DNA of 64,000 nucleotides. Origin: Pseudomonas neuropathica. Lineage in GTDB: Bacteria; Pseudomonadota; Gammaproteobacteria; Pseudomonadales; Pseudomonadaceae. Below, in pieces: positions 45,345 to 57,387 of this stretch (its first letter is position 1; every line of letters begins with the position of its first letter). The notes below the pieces were generated by a model. It saw only the letters and a list, made by a program, of their open reading frames with translations, was not told the origin of the DNA and searched no databases. Location: the NCBI RefSeq assembly GCF_015461835.1, contig NZ_JACOPX010000001.1, forward strand, positions 124,001 through 188,000. The letters are read 5' to 3'. A program made the position numbers and the translations under genes.

Positions 45345-46736
45345 ATGAGTGTGATCATTGCCTTGGCAGCCCTGGCGCTGCTAATGCTGGCCGCCTACCG
45401 TGGCTACAGCGTTATCCTCTTCGCCCCGATTGCCGCCCTCGGCGCCGTTCTGCTCACCGACCCTTCCGCCGTCGCCCCTGCGTTCACCGGGGTGTTCATG
45501 GAGAAAATGGTCGGCTTCATCAAATTGTATTTCCCTGTATTCCTGCTCGGCGCCGTGTTCGGCAAGTTGATCGAACTGTCGGGCTTCTCCCGTTCGATTG
45601 TCGCGGCGGCCATTCGCTTGCTCGGCACCAAGCAAGCGATGCTGGTGATCGTACTGGTCTGCGCTCTGCTTACTTACGGCGGCGTGTCGCTGTTCGTGGT
45701 GGTCTTCGCGGTCTATCCGTTTGCTGCCGAGATGTTCCGCCAGAGCAATATCCCCAAGCGGCTGATCCCGGCCACCATCGCTCTCGGCGCTTTCTCGTTC
45801 ACCATGGACGCCCTGCCCGGCACGCCGCAGATCCAGAACATCATCCCCAGCACCTTTTTCAACACCACCGCATGGGCGGCGCCGTGGCTGGGTGTGATCG
45901 GCACGATTTTCGTGTTCTGCACCGGCATGCTGTTTCTGCAGCGGCAACGCAACAAGGCGCAACGTGCTGGCGAAGGCTACGGCACTGAATTGCGCAACGA
46001 GCCGGAAACCGCTGAAGATCTGAAACTGCCAAACCCATGGCTTGCCCTGTCGCCATTGCTGGCGGTGGGCATCATGAACCTGCTGTTCACCCAATGGATT
46101 CCGCAGTGGTACGGCAAGACCCACAGTCTCGCGCTGCCGGGCATGGCGGCTCCGGTGACCACCGAGATCGCCAAACTGACGGCGATCTGGGCCGTGCAGG
46201 CGGCTTTGCTGGTCGGCATTCTGATGGTGCTGGCGTTTGGCTTTCAGGCGATTCGCAGCAAGCTCGCCGAAGGCAGCAAAAGTGCCGTGAGCGGCGCATT
46301 ACTGGCGGCGATGAACACCGCCTCGGAGTATGGCTTCGGCGCGGTGATCGCGTCGCTGCCAGGCTTTTTGGTGCTGGCGGACTGGCTCAAGCAGATTCCC
46401 AATCCGCTGGTTAACGAAGCCATCACCGTGACCCTGTTGGCCGGTATCACCGGTTCCGCTTCCGGCGGCATGAGCATTGCGCTGGCGGCGATGTCCGAGC
46501 AGTTCATCAGTGCGGCCCACGCCGCGAACATTCCGCTGGAAGTGCTGCACCGCGTCGCCGCGATGGCCAGTGGCGGCATGGACACCCTGCCGCACAACGG
46601 CGCGGTCATCACCTTGCTCGCGGTGACGGGCCTGACCCACCGCGAAGCCTACAAAGACATTTTCTGTATTACGCTGATCAAGACCCTGGCGGTTTTCGTA
46701 GTGATCGGCACCTTCTACGCCACTGGCATTGTGTGA
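45345..46736 (+). CDS. GntP-family permease, probable 3-hydroxybutyrate/short-chain acid uptake
   Basis: A 463-aa inner-membrane protein with about 12 spans. It resembles GntP-type gluconate/organic acid symporters: GVSLFVVVFAVYPFAAEMF and the conserved ITGSASGGMSIALAA and MASGGMDTLPHNGAVIT segments. GGAGAGA precedes the ATG. Location between the HbcR-like activator and bdhA suggests uptake of 3-hydroxybutyrate or acetoacetate. Substrate is inferred from context. Confidence 0.86.
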   Translation: MSVIIALAALALLMLAAYRGYSVILFAPIAALGAVLLTDPSAVAPAFTGVFMEKMVGFIKLYFPVFLLGAVFGKLIELSGFSRSIVAAAIRLLGTKQAMLVIVLVCALLTYGGVSLFVVVFAVYPFAAEMFRQSNIPKRLIPATIALGAFSFTMDALPGTPQIQNIIPSTFFNTTAWAAPWLGVIGTIFVFCTGMLFLQRQRNKAQRAGEGYGTELRNEPETAEDLKLPNPWLALSPLLAVGIMNLLFTQWIPQWYGKTHSLALPGMAAPVTTEIAKLTAIWAVQAALLVGILMVLAFGFQAIRSKLAEGSKSAVSGALLAAMNTASEYGFGAVIASLPGFLVLADWLKQIPNPLVNEAITVTLLAGITGSASGGMSIALAAMSEQFISAAHAANIPLEVLHRVAAMASGGMDTLPHNGAVITLLAVTGLTHREAYKDIFCITLIKTLAVFVVIGTFYATGIV

Positions 46737-46743
46737 GGTATTC

Positions 46744-47517
46744 ATGACGACTCTTTCCGGCAAGACCGCGCTGGTGACTGGTTCCACCAGCGGCATTGGT
46801 CTGGGCATCGCACTGAGCCTGGCCAAGGCTGGCGCGAATCTGATTCTCAATGGTTTTGGCGATGCGTCGAAAGTCATCGCCGAAGTCGCCCGGTTCGGCG
46901 GCAAGGTCGGCCATCATCCGGCCGATGTCAGTGACCCGGCGCAGATCGCCGACATGATCAATTACGCCGAGCGCGAATTCGGCGGTGTCGACATTCTGGT
47001 CAACAACGCCGGCATCCAGCACGTCGCCGCCGTGGAGGATTTTCCGGTCGAGCGCTGGGACTCGATCATTGCCATCAACCTGTCTTCGGTATTTCACAGC
47101 ACGCGTCTGAGCTTGCCGGGAATGCGCGCCAAAGGCTGGGGGCGGATCATCAATATCGCCTCCGTGCATGGCCAGGTCGGTTCGACCGGCAAAGCGGCGT
47201 ATGTCGCCGCCAAGCACGGCGTGATCGGCTTGACCAAAGTGGTCGGCCTGGAAACCGCGACCAGCAATGTCACCTGCAACGCAATCTGCCCGGGCTGGGT
47301 GCTCACGCCACTGGTACAGAAGCAGATCGATGATCGTGCGGCCAAGGGGGTCGATCCGCAGCAGGCGCAGCATGATTTGCTGGCCGAGAAGCAACCATCG
47401 CTGGAATTCGTGACGCCGCAGCATCTGGGCGAACTGGTGTTGTTTTTGTGCAGCGAGGCTGGCAGCCAGGTGCGCGGCGCGGCGTGGAATATTGATGGTG
47501 GGTGGCTGGCGCAGTAA
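46744..47517 (+). CDS. bdhA: 3-hydroxybutyrate dehydrogenase
   Basis: A 257-aa short-chain dehydrogenase/reductase starting at ATG 46744 with GAGG upstream and 7 bp after the permease stop. NAD-binding VTGSTSGIGLGIA, NNAGIQH and the catalytic Ser/YVAAKHG (Y-x3-K) triad are visible; the EKQPSLEFVTP and QIDDRAAKGV segments match D-3-hydroxybutyrate dehydrogenases. It oxidises D-3-hydroxybutyrate to acetoacetate, the substrate of the synthetase downstream. Confidence 0.93.
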   Translation: MTTLSGKTALVTGSTSGIGLGIALSLAKAGANLILNGFGDASKVIAEVARFGGKVGHHPADVSDPAQIADMINYAEREFGGVDILVNNAGIQHVAAVEDFPVERWDSIIAINLSSVFHSTRLSLPGMRAKGWGRIINIASVHGQVGSTGKAAYVAAKHGVIGLTKVVGLETATSNVTCNAICPGWVLTPLVQKQIDDRAAKGVDPQQAQHDLLAEKQPSLEFVTPQHLGELVLFLCSEAGSQVRGAAWNIDGGWLAQ

Positions 47518-47528
47518 TGCTGCGTCCC

Positions 47529-47617
47529 TGTAGGAGGGAGCCTGCTCGCGATAGCTTTGTGTCAGTTAACTTTTACGGTTCTGGCACACCGCTATCGCGA
47601 GCAGGCTCACTCCTGCA
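47529..47617. repeat. REPIN between bdhA and acetoacetyl-CoA synthetase
   Basis: Inverted REP copies: TAGGAGGGAGCCTGCTCGCG (47531; one base differs from the other copies) and ATCGCGAGCAGGCTCACTCC (47594), about 41 bp apart. Confidence 0.9.
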
Positions 47618-47670
47618 GGGGATAGGTGAACCGCCCAAGCTGTGTGCATGAATAAAACAAGAGGCAAACA

Positions 47671-49626
<1,956 letters not shown>

Positions 49627-49632
49627 ACCCGG

Positions 49633-49661
49633 CGCTGACGCTTTGACAACAAGCGTCAGCG
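49633..49661. repeat. Perfect 11-bp inverted repeat between convergent genes
   Basis: CGCTGACGCTT and AAGCGTCAGCG around TGACAAC. There is no T-run; it may stop transcription from both sides (acetoacetyl-CoA synthetase and the toxin-like gene) as a stable hairpin. Confidence 0.65.
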
Positions 49662-49674
49662 ACAGCGCCTGGCG

Positions 49675-52600
49675 TCAGCGGGGTTTGTTCAGCGTAATCA
49701 CAACTGGCTGACCAATCGCTCTACCGCCACTGGCATCGAGTGCGCTGCGAATGATCGTCATGTTGCGGTCGAATGTCGTTTTGTCCGTAGCCATCTGACT
49801 CAGTAACGAAGTGGCAATTGCCAGCGAGTCGGCATTCTCAAAGGCCTTGGATACCGCATGATTGCCAGCGATCGAGTCCGCGACAGGGAGGTTGCCCGAC
49901 GCAAGATTCAGCAGTTGTGCTACATCCAGTCGCTGCCCGCTGTGGCTTGCATGCTCTGTGTCCGTGGCGTAGCCGACATCCACGGTCTGCGCGCTGCCAT
50001 GGAACAGTTCATGGATCAGGTCATCGGCCACCACGTCATGGTTGAAGCCCAGATTGACGAAGTGTTTGTTCAGGTTTTGAGTATAAATCTCGATAAACGC
50101 TATACCAGATGCGTCGTTGGAGCTGGCACTTTTCCATCGCTTGTAGTTGTTCACATCAAAAGAGGCGAGTGTCTCGTTATGCTTCACTGCATCGAGAAGC
50201 GTATTGCTCACCGAGAAGCCAGCGAAATCAAAGCGAATCAAGCGCAGATAATTCACCAGTCGATCAGTCGCTACCTGCGGCGTGTTACCGAACAGTGCCT
50301 TCATCAGCAGATCGCCGTCTCGCTTGAACTCATGTCGGCTGATCGCAGCAATAGCGTTGTCAATCTTCGCCCGAGCGCGAGGCAGACTTGTTTCGATGAA
50401 GTTGCGCGTGTAGCTCGCGGGAAGTGTCTTGGTTGAATACGGCAACTGCAAGGGCGTTTGATAGGCGAAGCCGCTCAGCGGTTGACCCCACAACTTGCCA
50501 CGGCGGTTCAAGGCGTACCATTCGTTGCCACTGCGAGCCGCCAGAACAACAACGTTGCCAGGCGTGCCGCGAGGTTGCCAGTGACCCAACCCCAAATGGG
50601 TACTTTGCGACGCACCGAGCAAATCATAGGACTGCCGGCGACCACTGAGTTTGTGCAATTGGCTGTTGGCCCTGGCAACCAGTTCATGGCTGTTTTTGCT
50701 AAAACGCAACAAGCCCTTATTCACCAGTTTTCCGCCCGCCTGAATGCCAGAGGGCACCCCATCCAGCGGGTTGAGAAGGGAAACGGCCGAGGTGAATGCC
50801 AATCGGGTAAAACGCGCCGCCCTGGATGTGGTTGAAATAGCCTTCGCCGAAATACTCAAGACTTTGGAGGTGGCTCCTGCCACCGTGCCCACCAGGCCGA
50901 TGCCATCCATCAGACATCCGTAAACTCCGTCGACGACCTTGTCATGTTCACCCGAGGCAATATCCTCGATGCATTTTTTGAAAGGCACCACCAGGTCGAT
51001 GAAGTAAGTCAGCAATCGCTCGCCCTCCTCCCTGGAAAGTTCAAGCGGAGTCGGGACGCGCACCAGTTCTCTCAGCTCGTTTTTGTTCAGATAAGGTCGA
51101 TTTTTAACCAGGAACGTGGCGATACGTTCGATATTCGGGTCGTTGAATTTTTGATAGAACCCCGGCTTTGGCTTCGAAGGTGCTCGCGGTGCGTTCAGCA
51201 GGCCAAAATTATCGATAATCGCCATGCTGCTGGTGATCGAAGAGTCCTCGGCTGCCGCATGGGTATAGCGTTTTACATCAAGCGGCAGAAGTTGCGTCGC
51301 GGTGATGCTCAGTGGAAACGTTAGATCCGCGCTGGCGCTCATTCTTGAACGTTGTCGCAGTTTTCGCTCTTGCTTGATGAAAGCCGCCAAGGCGTCATTT
51401 TTTCGAGTCTCTGCGCGCGATGTGAACAGTTCGTAGCAGATGTCCGCATTCTCGTGAGACGCATACATCACAATGCCAAAACGTCCCGTGGCGGCATCTC
51501 TGCTTTGCATTGTTTCCTGCTCAAGATCAATTTTCAGGGGCCCGCCCACGCCGCGCGATTTAAAATAAATGGCGGACTCGCGTACGGTCAGGAAGTGAAT
51601 ATCGGCATTCATGAAGACTTGCAAATCCGCCTCTGGCATCTGCGCCAAAGCCAGTTTCACGCTAGACAACATGGCGCTGTTCAAATCATTGAAATGCACA
51701 GCCAACTGACGATCCATCTCCTCGTCACAGGATCCTAGCTTCAACAAGTTCGGGTAACGCGCGTAAAGGCTAACACCGGACGGGTTGTAGTTGACGGCCG
51801 GCCTGGGGACACCGTTAGTGACCAGGCGCACGGTACGTCTATCCCACTGGCCAGAGACCAGATCACCTGATTGATGCAAGTCGACCATCGACATGACTTG
51901 CTGTCCGCCTTTCTCGGACAGTGCTTTCTCGTCCAGGCTGTCGCAACCAGGCGCGGCGATTTGCAAAGCGGATCGGGCAATCTTCGCTCTGTCGGGTAAC
52001 GGCGTCGAAAATGCCTTGGCGATTTGAGAGAACGTTTCCGAGTGGCGCTCGAATGCGTCAATTGCAAGTCGGGTAGTGGTTTGCTCGGCCTGCTCGAGTT
52101 CAGCGGCGGTCACAACCTGGTTGATCAATGCCCAATCGACGATCGGCTCAATCATGGCCAGGTCACGCTTGTGTTTCTGCGACTCACTGACCGGTTCAAG
52201 TTCGCCATACGCCATGACCTGCGCATAGGTCATACCACGCGTCGCACCGGTTTTCAGTGTCTCGACCAGCATGACGGCGCGACAGAAATTGATCCATCCA
52301 ATCGAACCCAAGGTAACCGACGAGGGAATCTCCCTGACCAGAAACTCGGGTGCGTTGCGTGCCAACAGCAAGTGGGCAACCAACGGCTCCAGACCAGCCT
52401 CAACCCATTGTCGGGTTCGCAGCACAGCCGTCAGCGCCTCAAGTATGACCGAGGGGTGACGATCAACATTTTTCGGCGCATACAGATCAAGTCCGACCAC
52501 GCGATTACGTTGTATGCCGTGACCAATCGATGGATCAAGGTCGAGCAATATCGCCGTCATCAGCAATTGCCGGAGAATGTCATCGGAAGCCTGCTGTCCC

Positions 52601-53439
52601 TCGTTCACACCGAACCAGCCCAGTTCTTTCAGGTAGTCACCGGCGAGATTCAGAGCAATCGGATGATTGACGAGTTCAATGACCCGTTGAGCCGCACTTT
52701 CATGTGTGACGGCGGCGCGACCGGTAACATTGTAGAGGGCCGTGAGAAGTTTTCTGTTGGGCATCAACTTGGCAGTCGCATTACGAATAGCTGAAAACTG
52801 CTCCTCGCTTAATACGACCAATGCCGGATCTTCGGTTTGAAAATGCTCCCAGTAGTTGCCCGGCTCTGGCACTGGCGGATCAAATTTGAACAAATCGATC
52901 AAATTCCTGACCTTCGCCTTGTTGTCGGGCAAATTTATGTCATGAAAGCGAAACCATTGATCGAGAGTTATATCGTTATCAGGCCATATATAACCACCGG
53001 CCACTTTTGCTATATCCGAAATCAACGTCAGTGCAGATTGTGTCGGAACACTGTATTCAAAGTGCCGCGCCGCGACCAGATCCACCCACCCCCTGACCGC
53101 ACGGACTTCCATCTTGCCGTCGGGCGTAACGCGCAGAAGTCCGTCATGATCGCTTGCATCTTCCCTGGCAATCGCACCGAATACCGGGCCGGTAGCAAGC
53201 AACTCATTAAGCAAAAGGCTGCCGGGATTATAGATCTCGAACAACGACGATCCGGCTTGCAACTCTACTTCATGCCCATACCAATTGATCTTTTGATCAT
53301 CCGTGTATTGGCTTAACGCGCCCTCTAGTTGAGCCAAAACCAATTGACGCTCAACGGCATCGGCTTCATCCCTGCTCTTCCATTCGGAAAGAGCAACAGC
53401 CGAAGACCAGAACGTTTTATTCCGCGTCTTATCATTCAT
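49675..53439 (-). CDS. Large toxin-like protein with C-terminal Asp-zincin metalloprotease signature (1254 aa)
   Basis: A single 1254-codon frame starting ATG 53439 after GAGG. The N-terminal ~700 residues are helical without a known catalytic motif and resemble the large dermonecrotic-toxin-type proteins of Pseudomonas. A hydrophobic stretch (DGIGLVGTVAGATSKVLSIS) near residue 840 could insert in membranes. A WYALNRRGKLWGQPLSGFAY segment follows. Near the C-terminus HELFHG (His1143-Glu1144, His1147) is followed by T1152-x-D1154-x2-Y1157 and later NADS (1202-1205), the order of Asp-zincin (M35-like) metallopeptidases. No signal peptide, secretion gene or immunity gene adjoins. Codon use is more AT-rich than the neighbours. 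Likely a secreted effector; target unknown. Confidence 0.75.
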   Translation of the reverse strand: MNDKTRNKTFWSSAVALSEWKSRDEADAVERQLVLAQLEGALSQYTDDQKINWYGHEVELQAGSSLFEIYNPGSLLLNELLATGPVFGAIAREDASDHDGLLRVTPDGKMEVRAVRGWVDLVAARHFEYSVPTQSALTLISDIAKVAGGYIWPDNDITLDQWFRFHDINLPDNKAKVRNLIDLFKFDPPVPEPGNYWEHFQTEDPALVVLSEEQFSAIRNATAKLMPNRKLLTALYNVTGRAAVTHESAAQRVIELVNHPIALNLAGDYLKELGWFGVNEGQQASDDILRQLLMTAILLDLDPSIGHGIQRNRVVGLDLYAPKNVDRHPSVILEALTAVLRTRQWVEAGLEPLVAHLLLARNAPEFLVREIPSSVTLGSIGWINFCRAVMLVETLKTGATRGMTYAQVMAYGELEPVSESQKHKRDLAMIEPIVDWALINQVVTAAELEQAEQTTTRLAIDAFERHSETFSQIAKAFSTPLPDRAKIARSALQIAAPGCDSLDEKALSEKGGQQVMSMVDLHQSGDLVSGQWDRRTVRLVTNGVPRPAVNYNPSGVSLYARYPNLLKLGSCDEEMDRQLAVHFNDLNSAMLSSVKLALAQMPEADLQVFMNADIHFLTVRESAIYFKSRGVGGPLKIDLEQETMQSRDAATGRFGIVMYASHENADICYELFTSRAETRKNDALAAFIKQERKLRQRSRMSASADLTFPLSITATQLLPLDVKRYTHAAAEDSSITSSMAIIDNFGLLNAPRAPSKPKPGFYQKFNDPNIERIATFLVKNRPYLNKNELRELVRVPTPLELSREEGERLLTYFIDLVVPFKKCIEDIASGEHDKVVDGVYGCLMDGIGLVGTVAGATSKVLSISAKAISTTSRAARFTRLAFTSAVSLLNPLDGVPSGIQAGGKLVNKGLLRFSKNSHELVARANSQLHKLSGRRQSYDLLGASQSTHLGLGHWQPRGTPGNVVVLAARSGNEWYALNRRGKLWGQPLSGFAYQTPLQLPYSTKTLPASYTRNFIETSLPRARAKIDNAIAAISRHEFKRDGDLLMKALFGNTPQVATDRLVNYLRLIRFDFAGFSVSNTLLDAVKHNETLASFDVNNYKRWKSASSNDASGIAFIEIYTQNLNKHFVNLGFNHDVVADDLIHELFHGSAQTVDVGYATDTEHASHSGQRLDVAQLLNLASGNLPVADSIAGNHAVSKAFENADSLAIATSLLSQMATDKTTFDRNMTIIRSALDASGGRAIGQPVVITLNKPR

Positions 53440-53546
53440 ACTAGAACCTCATCAAGTTAATTAGCTGACAACTTCAGCGCGATGACGTTCTACTTTCTTT
53501 GATACGACCAATCCATCTAAAAAACATGAATAACTATTTCCGGAAG

Positions 53547-53556
53547 CCCCCCCCCC
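53547..53556. repeat. Run of ten C upstream of the toxin-like gene
   Basis: A C10 homopolymer lies 107 bp upstream of the toxin-like ATG and 20 bp beyond the PilU-like stop. Such tracts are slippage-prone. Between 53440 and 53575 no terminator was seen. Confidence 0.85.
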
Positions 53557-53575
53557 ACAAACAATCAAGAAAGCA

Positions 53576-54685
53576 TTAATCGATCAACCCCCATTCTTCG
53601 GACGTTGAATCATTACCAACATCTGCCTCTTCAGAAAGTTTCATCCGCAACTTCAGATTATTCACCGAATCTGCATTCTTTAAAGCTTCCTGTGCACTGA
53701 TTTCACCTTCAGCGACTAATGCGTACAGCGCCGCATCAAATGTCTGCATACCCAGTTCGGTGGATTTTTCCATTATCGGTTTCAGCTCCTCGAACTGTCC
53801 GCGCCGAACCAGATCTGCGATAGTTGGCGTGCCCAACAGCACCTCGACAGCCGCCCTGCGTTGCCCATCGATGGTGCGCACTAAGCGTTGCGAGATAAAT
53901 GCTTTCAGGTTGTTTCCCAGCGTATGCAACAACTGTGGTCGCCGTTCTTCCGGGAACATATTGATAATCCGATCCAGTGCCTGATTGGCGTTGTGCGCGT
54001 GCAACGTCGAGAGCACCAGATGCCCGGTATCGGCGAACGCCAGGGCATGTTCCATGGTTTCGCGGTCACGGATTTCGCCGATCAGCACCACGTCCGGTGC
54101 CTGGCGCAGGGTGTTTTTCAGGGCCGCGTGGAAGCTGCGTGTATCGACCCCGACTTCCCGTTGATTGATGATCGAGCGCTGGTGGCGATGGATGTACTCG
54201 ATCGGGTCCTCGATGGTGATGATGTGCCCGCTGCTATGGCGGTTGCGGTGGTCGATCAGCGCGGCCAGCGAGGTCGACTTGCCCGAATCGGTGGCCCCGA
54301 CAAAAAGGATCAACCCCTGCTTGAGCATGACGGTGTCAAGCAGCACTGCCGGCAATTTCAGATCGGCAAAACGCGGAATGTCGAGTTTGACATTGCGAAT
54401 GACGATCGATACATCGTTGCGCTGCTTGAAGATATTGACGCGAAAACGCCCGATGCCCGCTCGCGAAATCGCCAGGTTCATTTCCAGATCCCGGTCGAAC
54501 TCCCGTCGTTGCTCGGCGTCCATCAGGGAGGCGCCGATGGCCGCGGTTTCACCGTTCTTGAACGGGCGTTCGCTCAACACTGTGAGCACGCCGTCAATGC
54601 GCGCACTGGGCGGTGCGCCCGTGGAGAGGAACAGGTCCGAACCGTTTTTATTGGACAAAATTGACAACAGTGCATCGATTTCCAT
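53576..54685 (-). CDS. PilT/PilU-family type IV pilus ATPase, PilU-like
   Basis: From ATG 54685 (MEIDALLSILSNKNGSDLFL aligns with PilU N-termini) the product is 369 aa. It has the PAS-like N-terminal domain and RecA-like ATPase: Walker A GATDSGKS, Asp box IITIEDPIEY, Walker B DVVLIGEIRDRETM and His box LSTLHAHNANQAL. Walker A reads GATDSGKS, where PilU normally has GATGTGKS. No pilT or other pilus gene is adjacent, so this is a stand-alone paralog, possibly an accessory retraction motor. An ATG at 54712 is possible but without ribosome site. Confidence 0.88.
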   Translation of the reverse strand: MEIDALLSILSNKNGSDLFLSTGAPPSARIDGVLTVLSERPFKNGETAAIGASLMDAEQRREFDRDLEMNLAISRAGIGRFRVNIFKQRNDVSIVIRNVKLDIPRFADLKLPAVLLDTVMLKQGLILFVGATDSGKSTSLAALIDHRNRHSSGHIITIEDPIEYIHRHQRSIINQREVGVDTRSFHAALKNTLRQAPDVVLIGEIRDRETMEHALAFADTGHLVLSTLHAHNANQALDRIINMFPEERRPQLLHTLGNNLKAFISQRLVRTIDGQRRAAVEVLLGTPTIADLVRRGQFEELKPIMEKSTELGMQTFDAALYALVAEGEISAQEALKNADSVNNLKLRMKLSEEADVGNDSTSEEWGLID

Positions 54686-54798
54686 GGCAAAAAGCACCCG
54701 CGAAGCATTCAATGAACAGACAACGGCCTGCGCCTGGCGCAGATCAACTGCAACAATGATAGACGTCGCCTCAACGAACCACGCTCAGGATTGATGTA

Positions 54799-57336
54799 AT
54801 GAATGCTGTACCGAACACCGACGACGCACAGGCACTGATCGCCCGTACCGACTGGAGCCGCAGCCCCTTGGGCGCTGCCGGCAACTGGCCGCAGAGCCTG
54901 CGCACCGCGGTGGACATCGTGATTCACTCGCCAATGCCGATGCTGTTGTTGTGGGGGCCGCAGCTCACGCAGATCTACAACAACGGTTTCGCCCTGCTTG
55001 CCGGCCACAAGCATCCGCACGCTTTCGGACAGCCTGCGCACCAGATCTGGCCGGAACTTCGCGACTTTACCGACCCTATTTACAGCGCCGTCCTACAGGG
55101 CCAGGTTCGCACCTACAGCGAAAGACGCTTCACCCTGCAACGAGACGGCAGAGAATCCGACTTCTGGCTGGATCTGACCTATAGCCCGATTCGTGATGAG
55201 ACCGCGCAAGTCGCCGGAATCCTCGTCACCGCCATCGAAACCAACGAACGCCGCCGCATCGCTCTGGAACTGCAGCGACGCTCGGAGGAAAGCCTCAAAG
55301 CCCAACGGGAAACCGAAGAGCGCCTGCAACTGGCCCTGGCTGCGACCGATGCTGTCGGCACCTGGGATTGGGACATCGGCGAAGACCGCTTTATCGCCGA
55401 TGCGCATTTCGCCCAATTGCATGGCGTCGACCCCAGCCTCGCCGGCCGGTTGCCGATCAGCGATTACTTGCAAGGCGTGCACCCGGAAGACCGCGCCATG
55501 ATTGCGCGCAGCATCAAGCACTGCATCACCCACGGCACCGAATACGCTGAGGAGTATCGCTTGCAGCAAGGCGATGGCGAGGTGCGCTGGGTGTTCGCCC
55601 GCGGGCGCTGCTACAAGGATCATCATGGCCGGCCCATGCGCTTTCTCGGCGCGGCGCTGGACCTGACCGAGCGCAAACACACCGAACAGGCGTTGCGCCA
55701 GAGCCAGACCGAACTGCAACTGATCATCAACGCCATGCCGATCCTGATCAGTTATGTCGACTGTGAAGAGCGTTTCCGCCTGAACAACGCGGCCTATCTG
55801 GACTGGTACGGCCTCACGCCCCAGGAACTCTACGGGCGCACGATTCGCGAAGTCATCGGTGAAGAAGCGTATTTCCTGCGCCTGCCCTACATTGCCGAGG
55901 CGCTGGCCGGCAGACCGTGCTCATTCAGCCTGTATACCCCGCACCGCGATGGCAGCAATCGCCACGCGCTGATGAATTACCTGCCGCGTTACGCCGCCGA
56001 CGGCGCGATCAGTGGTTTCTATATCTTTGTGATCGATGAGACCGAGCGCAAGAAAACCGAAGAAGCCTTGCGCAATCTCAACGAAACCCTGGAAGAACGG
56101 GTCAGCGCCCGCACCGAACAGTTGGCCCAGGCCAACCAGCGTTTGCAGAACGAGATGTTCGAACGCGAGCGCGCCGAAGATGCCTTGCGCCACGCGCAGA
56201 AGATGGAGGCTGTCGGCCAGCTCACCGGCGGTATCGCCCACGACTTCAACAACATGCTCACCGGCATCATCGGCAGCCTCGATTTGATGCAACGCTACAT
56301 CGCCAACGGCCGGGCCGACGAGATTGCTCGCTTTACCGAAGCCGCCGTGTCATCGGCCAACCGTGCGGCAGCGCTGACCCATCGATTGCTGGCGTTCTCG
56401 CGGCGCCAGTCGCTGGATCGCAAAACCCTCGACGCCAATGAACTGGTGCACTCGCTGGAAGACCTGATCCGCCGTACCAAGGGCGATCCGATCGAACTGA
56501 CCCTGCGTCTGGCCGAGAACGTGTGGCCGGTCAGTACCGACGTCAGCCAGCTGGAAAACGCCCTGCTCAACCTGGTCATCAATGCCCGTGATGCGATGCC
56601 CGATGGCGGTGAACTGGTGATCGAAACGGCCAACGTCTACCTCGACGGCAGCGACATCACCACGCTCGAACCGGTCAAGGCCGGCGATTACCTGATGCTG
56701 GCGGTCAGCGACAACGGCACCGGCATGACGCCCTCGGTGCGTTCCAAGGCCTTCGATCCGTTCTTCACCACCAAGCCCATCGGCCAGGGCACCGGGCTGG
56801 GGCTGTCGATGATTTATGGGTTTGCCCAGCAGTCGGGTGGTCATGTCAGCCTAGACAGCTTGCCGGGCCAGGGCACTTGCGTGCGCTTGTACCTGCCGCG
56901 CTTGTATGGCGTCGAACCGGAACGGCCGGCCATCGTCGCCGTTGAACAACCGTCGGCGACAGCGACAGGTGAAACCGTGATGGTGGTTGAGGACGACCCG
57001 GCGGTGCGCATGCTGGTGCTCGATCTGCTCAGGGAGTTGGGTTATCAGGCCCACGAAGCCGAAGATGCCAAGACCGCCCTGCCCCTGCTGGAGTCCGATC
57101 TACGCGTCGATCTGCTGGTCACCGACGTCGGCCTGCCGGGCATGAACGGCCGGCAACTGGCGGAGATCGCCCGCCAGCATCGGCCGGGTCTCAAGGTGTT
57201 GTTCATGACCGGTTATGCGCAGAAAGCCGCCGAGCGTCAGGGGTTTCTTGAGGATGGCATGGACATGGTTGCCAAACCCTTTGCCATTGAGCTGCTGGCC
57301 AGCAAGATCCGCACGATGATCAGCCAAACCCCGTGA
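54799..57336 (+). CDS. Hybrid histidine kinase with PAS domains and receiver
   Basis: An 845-aa soluble sensor kinase with no membrane span. It has three PAS-type domains (about 20-150, 170-295 and 300-415; the second has [19 protein letters not shown]), a coiled coil, and HisKA with His481 in [10 protein letters not shown]. The HATPase domain shows [20 protein letters not shown] and [10 protein letters not shown]. The C-terminal receiver has acidic VVEDDPAVR, phospho-acceptor Asp near 776 in [10 protein letters not shown], and Lys in VAKPF. It is divergent from the PilU-like gene (113 bp apart). Signal and partner unknown; cytoplasmic redox or light signals are typical of such PAS kinases. 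Confidence 0.9.
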   Translation: MNAVPNTDDAQALIARTDWSRSPLGAAGNWPQSLRTAVDIVIHSPMPMLLLWGPQLTQIYNNGFALLAGHKHPHAFGQPAHQIWPELRDFTDPIYSAVLQGQVRTYSERRFTLQRDGRESDFWLDLTYSPIRDETAQVAGILVTAIETNERRRIALELQRRSEESLKAQRETEERLQLALAATDAVGTWDWDIGEDRFIADAHFAQLHGVDPSLAGRLPISDYLQGVHPEDRAMIARSIKHCITHGTEYAEEYRLQQGDGEVRWVFARGRCYKDHHGRPMRFLGAALDLTERKHTEQALRQSQTELQLIINAMPILISYVDCEERFRLNNAAYLDWYGLTPQELYGRTIREVIGEEAYFLRLPYIAEALAGRPCSFSLYTPHRDGSNRHALMNYLPRYAADGAISGFYIFVIDETERKKTEEALRNLNETLEERVSARTEQLAQANQRLQNEMFERERAEDALRHAQKMEAVGQLTGGIAHDFNNMLTGIIGSLDLMQRYIANGRADEIARFTEAAVSSANRAAALTHRLLAFSRRQSLDRKTLDANELVHSLEDLIRRTKGDPIELTLRLAENVWPVSTDVSQLENALLNLVINARDAMPDGGELVIETANVYLDGSDITTLEPVKAGDYLMLAVSDNGTGMTPSVRSKAFDPFFTTKPIGQGTGLGLSMIYGFAQQSGGHVSLDSLPGQGTCVRLYLPRLYGVEPERPAIVAVEQPSATATGETVMVVEDDPAVRMLVLDLLRELGYQAHEAEDAKTALPLLESDLRVDLLVTDVGLPGMNGRQLAEIARQHRPGLKVLFMTGYAQKAAERQGFLEDGMDMVAKPFAIELLASKIRTMISQTP

Positions 57337-57387
57337 CTTGAGGCATAATCCGCGCCCCGCCGTCACCCCGTTATCAGGTATCGCACG

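Noticed and set aside
53547..53556. C10 tract dismissed as a sequencing artefact
   Set aside because: Not dismissed: such errors are possible, but the tract is intergenic and does not break a frame, so it is reported with a read-level check.
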